Assembly (NCBI GenBank): GCA_005893185.1
Contig: VBOS01000355.1
Coordinates: forward strand, 1 to 14,651
Reading direction: 5' to 3'
DNA from: Candidatus Eiseniibacteriota bacterium
GTDB lineage: Bacteria; Eisenbacteria; RBG-16-71-46
Length of the DNA stretch: 14,651 nucleotides
Shown here: one piece after another, positions 12,832 through 14,651 of the stretch
Layout: the number at the start of each line of letters is the position of its first letter
How positions within the stretch are numbered: position 1 is the stretch's first letter
The notes under the pieces: model-generated
Seen by the model: the letters and a program-made list of their open reading frames with translations, nothing else
Database searches by the model: none
Told to the model about the DNA's origin: nothing
Made by a program: the position numbers and the translations under genes

Positions 12832-13320
12832 TCAACTCACAGGGACGAGGGCGGTGTCGAAGTAGTCAAAGCCACCGTCGAGGGTGTAGAGGTAGGCGTG
12901 CACGTAGGCCGCGCCGGGCAACAGGCTCTCACGGATCAGCGCTACTCCCGTACCCGCATGGTTTGTCATTAGCGTGCCGTCTGGTACCAAGCAATCCATC
13001 GGCGGACCACTGCTGACACCCACTGTTTCGATCAGGTAGACGGTGTAGGTGGCGTCGGGGCGCCCGTCGCGCAGAACCACCGTTGCGAGCACCCCCTCCG
13101 AACCGTGGACGATCAGCGCGAAGCCGCGAGTTGGTGTGCCGGTTCCGGGTATCGCATCCGCGCCGAGCTGGCAGTTGTTCAGTGGACCGTGGATCAGCGT
13201 GGTCTTCACGGCGGCCGCCTCCGCGGCGGCAGACGAGGCCGCAGCCGTGACGAGCAAAATCCCTGTGGAGATGACGATTGCTGCGGCGCACAGCACAACG
13301 ACGTTCTCTCTCAGCTTCAT
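12832..13320 (-). CDS. Secreted two-cysteine protein of unknown function
   Basis: From the ATG at 13320 the product is 162 residues with a signal peptide (ENVVVLCAAAIVISTGILLVTAAASS, 5-30). The mature part alternates beta-type stretches: RGFALIVHGSEGVLATVVLRDGRPDATYTVYLIETV (65-100), then GTLMTNHAGTGVALIRESLLPGAAYVHAYLYTLDGG (115-150), ending in FDTALVPVS. Pattern and length suggest an extracellular beta-sandwich; Cys50 and Cys110 may form a disulfide. The family is not recognised. Two starts are possible. ATG 13320 has GGGGAGGAAG just upstream and leads directly into the signal peptide. ATG 13389 has AGGGAGG eight bases upstream and adds 23 hydrophilic residues. I prefer 13320. The gene converges on the secreted protein at 12013-12447, with 384 bases between their stops. 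Confidence 0.75.
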   Translation of the reverse strand: MKLRENVVVLCAAAIVISTGILLVTAAASSAAAEAAAVKTTLIHGPLNNCQLGADAIPGTGTPTRGFALIVHGSEGVLATVVLRDGRPDATYTVYLIETVGVSSGPPMDCLVPDGTLMTNHAGTGVALIRESLLPGAAYVHAYLYTLDGGFDYFDTALVPVS

Positions 13321-13549
13321 CGCGATCTTCCTCCCCTTGGACGGCTCGATCGACTGTTCAACGATCCGCGGCGACGGGCCGCTCGCCATCGGTTGCGCCT
13401 CCCTAGTAAGTAGCGGATGTTACAACACGGCCAGCGAACTCAACCGGCGAAATTCGAGGCGGGGTGTTCGCTGAGGCACCGCCTCAACTGCTCTACTGCT
13501 CAAGGGCGCCCGGCAAACCGTCGACGGGAACGGCTTCGAACCCAGCTCG

Positions 13550-13573
13550 GCTGCCTCAACCGCTGCCTCAACC
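13550..13573 (+). repeat. Tandem 12-base repeat, two copies
   Basis: GCTGCCTCAACC occurs at 13550-13561 and again at 13562-13573 without a gap. A partial related copy (GCCTCAACTGCT) lies at 13481-13492. Likely replication-slippage sequence in non-coding DNA. Confidence 0.7.
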
Positions 13574-13686
13574 CGCGCGGGCTCGTCATGGCATGGGACC
13601 CAACGCCTGTCGCATCTCCTGTCGCACGCTCGTGAGGTCTCAATCCGGCACCTGGTGCGGGCTCGCGCTCTTCGACCGTCGCAGTG

Positions 13687-13713
13687 TCGCACTGTCGCTC
13701 TGCGACAGTGCGA
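13687..13713. repeat. 12-bp perfect hairpin with a 3-base loop
   Basis: TCGCACTGTCGC (13687-13698) pairs perfectly with GCGACAGTGCGA (13702-13713) around TCT. It starts nine bases beyond the point where the LuxR-like remnant loses its similarity. No T-run follows on either strand. Confidence 0.65.
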
Positions 13714-13721
13714 GCAGGCGG

Positions 13722-13775
13722 ACCCTCCAGGAACGGTTCGAGCCGGTTGCACTCGGCCCGGCGGCCGATGAGCAT
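13722..13775 (-). pseudogene. N-terminal remnant of a LuxR/AAA-type regulator
   Basis: Read leftwards from the ATG at 13775, the first 18 residues are MLIGRRAECNRLEPFLEG, the typical opening of large actinobacterial LuxR-family ATPase regulators (L-L/I-G-R-x-x-E-C-x-x-L, just before the Walker A segment). Similarity ends at once: no Walker A follows, and the frame continues into repetitive sequence and the hairpin at 13687-13713. TACGAT on the minus strand (13787-13782) lies six bases before the ATG and would give a leaderless start. I read this as a gene deleted except for promoter and start; the short match keeps confidence modest. Confidence 0.4.
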
Positions 13776-13902
13776 GCGTCGATCGTACGAGCCGGACCCC
13801 GCGAAGGCGAGGGGAATCCCTGATACGCAGCCGGCAAGTGCCCGAGGCGAGTACTTGGCCGCCCTCCTTACGGTCGAGAGACACGACTACCGGAGGGAAG
13901 AA

Positions 13903-14523
13903 ATGGCCAACGAAACCTCGCATTCCACCGTGACAGTTCGCTCGATCAGCCGGCGATGGCTGTCTCCCGCGCTGTTCGCCCTGATCGGGCTCGCCTTCTT
14001 CCTCCCCTTCGCGACTGTCTCGTGCGACGGCGCAAAGACGACCTTCACGGGCGTGCAACTCGTCACGCACACCGTCCCAGAAGGAGGTGTGGTCGATGAG
14101 CCTCCAGACTGCTCAGCGCACATCGGCACTTGCGTCGAGCACAAGTCCTCGGGAACCGCGACGATAGCGCTGATCTCGGCCGTGCTCGGGCTCGCTCTCG
14201 GCCTGCTCGGGATCGCCAAGGGCCCGGGTTGGTGCGCGACGATCGGGTTCGGGGCAATTGCTGTCTTGCCCGGCGAGGGCGGAATTCTCGGACCCGATGT
14301 TGCGGTTCACTCAGGCTACGACCTGGCGCTGTATGGATTCCTTTTGGTTGGACTCGTGCACGTCCGCAGAGCATGGGTACGGCGCAAGCAGCACCGGACT
14401 GAGGATGAGAATCTCGAGGCGCCCTCCGCAACGGGCGCTGCCGGTTATGCGCCGGCGCGTCGCGATTGCCTCGAGGAGTTGAATCGTCGAGCACGCGACG
14501 CAAGGGAATTGGCAACGGCATGA
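13903..14523 (+). CDS. Multi-pass membrane protein of unknown function
   Basis: A 206-residue protein with about four hydrophobic segments: LSPALFALIGLAFFLPFATVS (20-40), ATIALISAVLGLALGLLGIA (86-105), WCATIGFGAIAVL (110-122) and YDLALYGFLLVGLVHV (139-154). Between the first two is a likely extracellular loop with Cys41, Cys70 and Cys77 (CDGAKTTFTGVQL; PPDCSAHIGTCVEH). After the last segment comes a charged, Arg-rich cytoplasmic tail (RRAWVRRKQHRTEDENLEAP to ARRDCLEELNRRARDAREL). The opening helix followed by LPFATVSCDG resembles small membrane proteins seen next to secreted proteins in actinobacteria, but no family is recognised. ATG 13903 is chosen because CGGAGGGAAG lies just upstream and the membrane segment follows soon after; the frame is open further left without family signal. 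Confidence 0.75.
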   Translation: MANETSHSTVTVRSISRRWLSPALFALIGLAFFLPFATVSCDGAKTTFTGVQLVTHTVPEGGVVDEPPDCSAHIGTCVEHKSSGTATIALISAVLGLALGLLGIAKGPGWCATIGFGAIAVLPGEGGILGPDVAVHSGYDLALYGFLLVGLVHVRRAWVRRKQHRTEDENLEAPSATGAAGYAPARRDCLEELNRRARDARELATA

Positions 14524-14651
14524 CATAAAGCAGCGCATGTGCAATGACGACGCGTTCGGCGATCGCAAACGGCTCCGCCCGAGCACGCGGCGCATCTTGG
14601 CCTCGGTGCTCAGCCAACGTTGGGCCGCGAACCAATCCTGCACAGCCTTCG
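14524..14651. other. Window-end stretch, nothing recognised
   Basis: The last 128 bases carry open frames on both strands running to the window edge, including a minus-strand frame containing KAVQDWFAAQRWLSTEAK. None matches a family I can name, and no terminator is visible for the preceding gene. A gene crossing the edge is possible. Confidence 0.3.

Larger units (their letters stand above)
13390..13902. other. 510-base stretch without an intact gene
   Basis: It holds a 6-bp hairpin (TGAGGC/GCCTCA, 13472-13486), a tandem 12-base repeat (13550-13573), two close copies of CCTGTCGCA near 13606 and 13619, the hairpin at 13687-13713 and a LuxR/AAA-like remnant on the minus strand. CGGAGGGAAG (13891-13900) is the ribosome-binding site of the next gene. 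A GGTTCGAGCC near 13736 resembles a tRNA T-loop, but no tRNA folds around it. Confidence 0.45.

Noticed and set aside
13725..13765. tRNA-like T-loop (GGTTCGAGCC)
   Set aside because: The flanking bases do not form a 5-bp T stem, and no acceptor, D or anticodon arms fold around it.
14063..14635. Minus-strand open frame antisense to the last membrane protein gene
   Set aside because: No ribosome-binding site or domain; the plus-strand gene has a good ribosome-binding site and membrane segments.
1..14651. CRISPR array, insertion sequence or prophage
   Set aside because: No regularly spaced repeats, transposase, integrase or phage structural protein could be recognised; the repeats seen are short and mostly inverted.

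Overview
The window is GC-rich, with short intergenic gaps, many start/stop overlaps (TGATG, ATGA, GTGA) and mostly secreted or membrane proteins of poorly described families. Gene content and protein style (DMT permease pair, DUF2236, DUF2127, Asp-box and PD40 propeller proteins, a LuxR/AAA-type N-terminal remnant) suggest a soil actinobacterium, perhaps of the class Thermoleophilia. That placement is inference from style, not from a marker gene.

Left part (1-4392): two purine-biosynthesis genes run leftwards, purL and the first ten codons of purF, joined by a TGATG overlap. A rightward cluster faces away from them: a DMT/EamA permease, a tandem second DMT permease broken by an internal out-of-frame deletion, and a GNAT acetyltransferase, all coupled by 1-4 base overlaps.

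Middle (4397-8583): a secreted protein with twelve PD40 (TolB-like) repeats runs leftwards. Only 22 bases from its start, a pair of translationally coupled NTF2/SnoaL-like proteins runs rightwards, followed by a secreted Asp-box (sialidase-fold) protein and a long hairpin.

Right part (8584-14651): lower coding density, with small exported proteins of unknown function. These are a very acidic Asp/Gln-rich protein followed at once by a very basic Arg/Ala-rich one, a DUF2236 protein, a DUF2127 membrane protein whose 5' end looks frameshifted, a small secreted protein flanked by a strong ribosome-binding site and a strong hairpin, a two-cysteine secreted protein, and a multi-pass membrane protein. 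Between them lie many long, perfect inverted repeats and two decayed gene remnants (zinc-ribbon-like and LuxR/AAA-like).

I see no rRNA, tRNA, CRISPR array, transposase or phage gene. I found no convincing complete new multi-gene system. The least explained parts are the acidic/basic secreted pair, the hairpins at 9689-9760 and 9905-9958, and the orphan secreted protein at 12013-12447. Several genes have weak or missing starts, so some breaks may be assembly indels.
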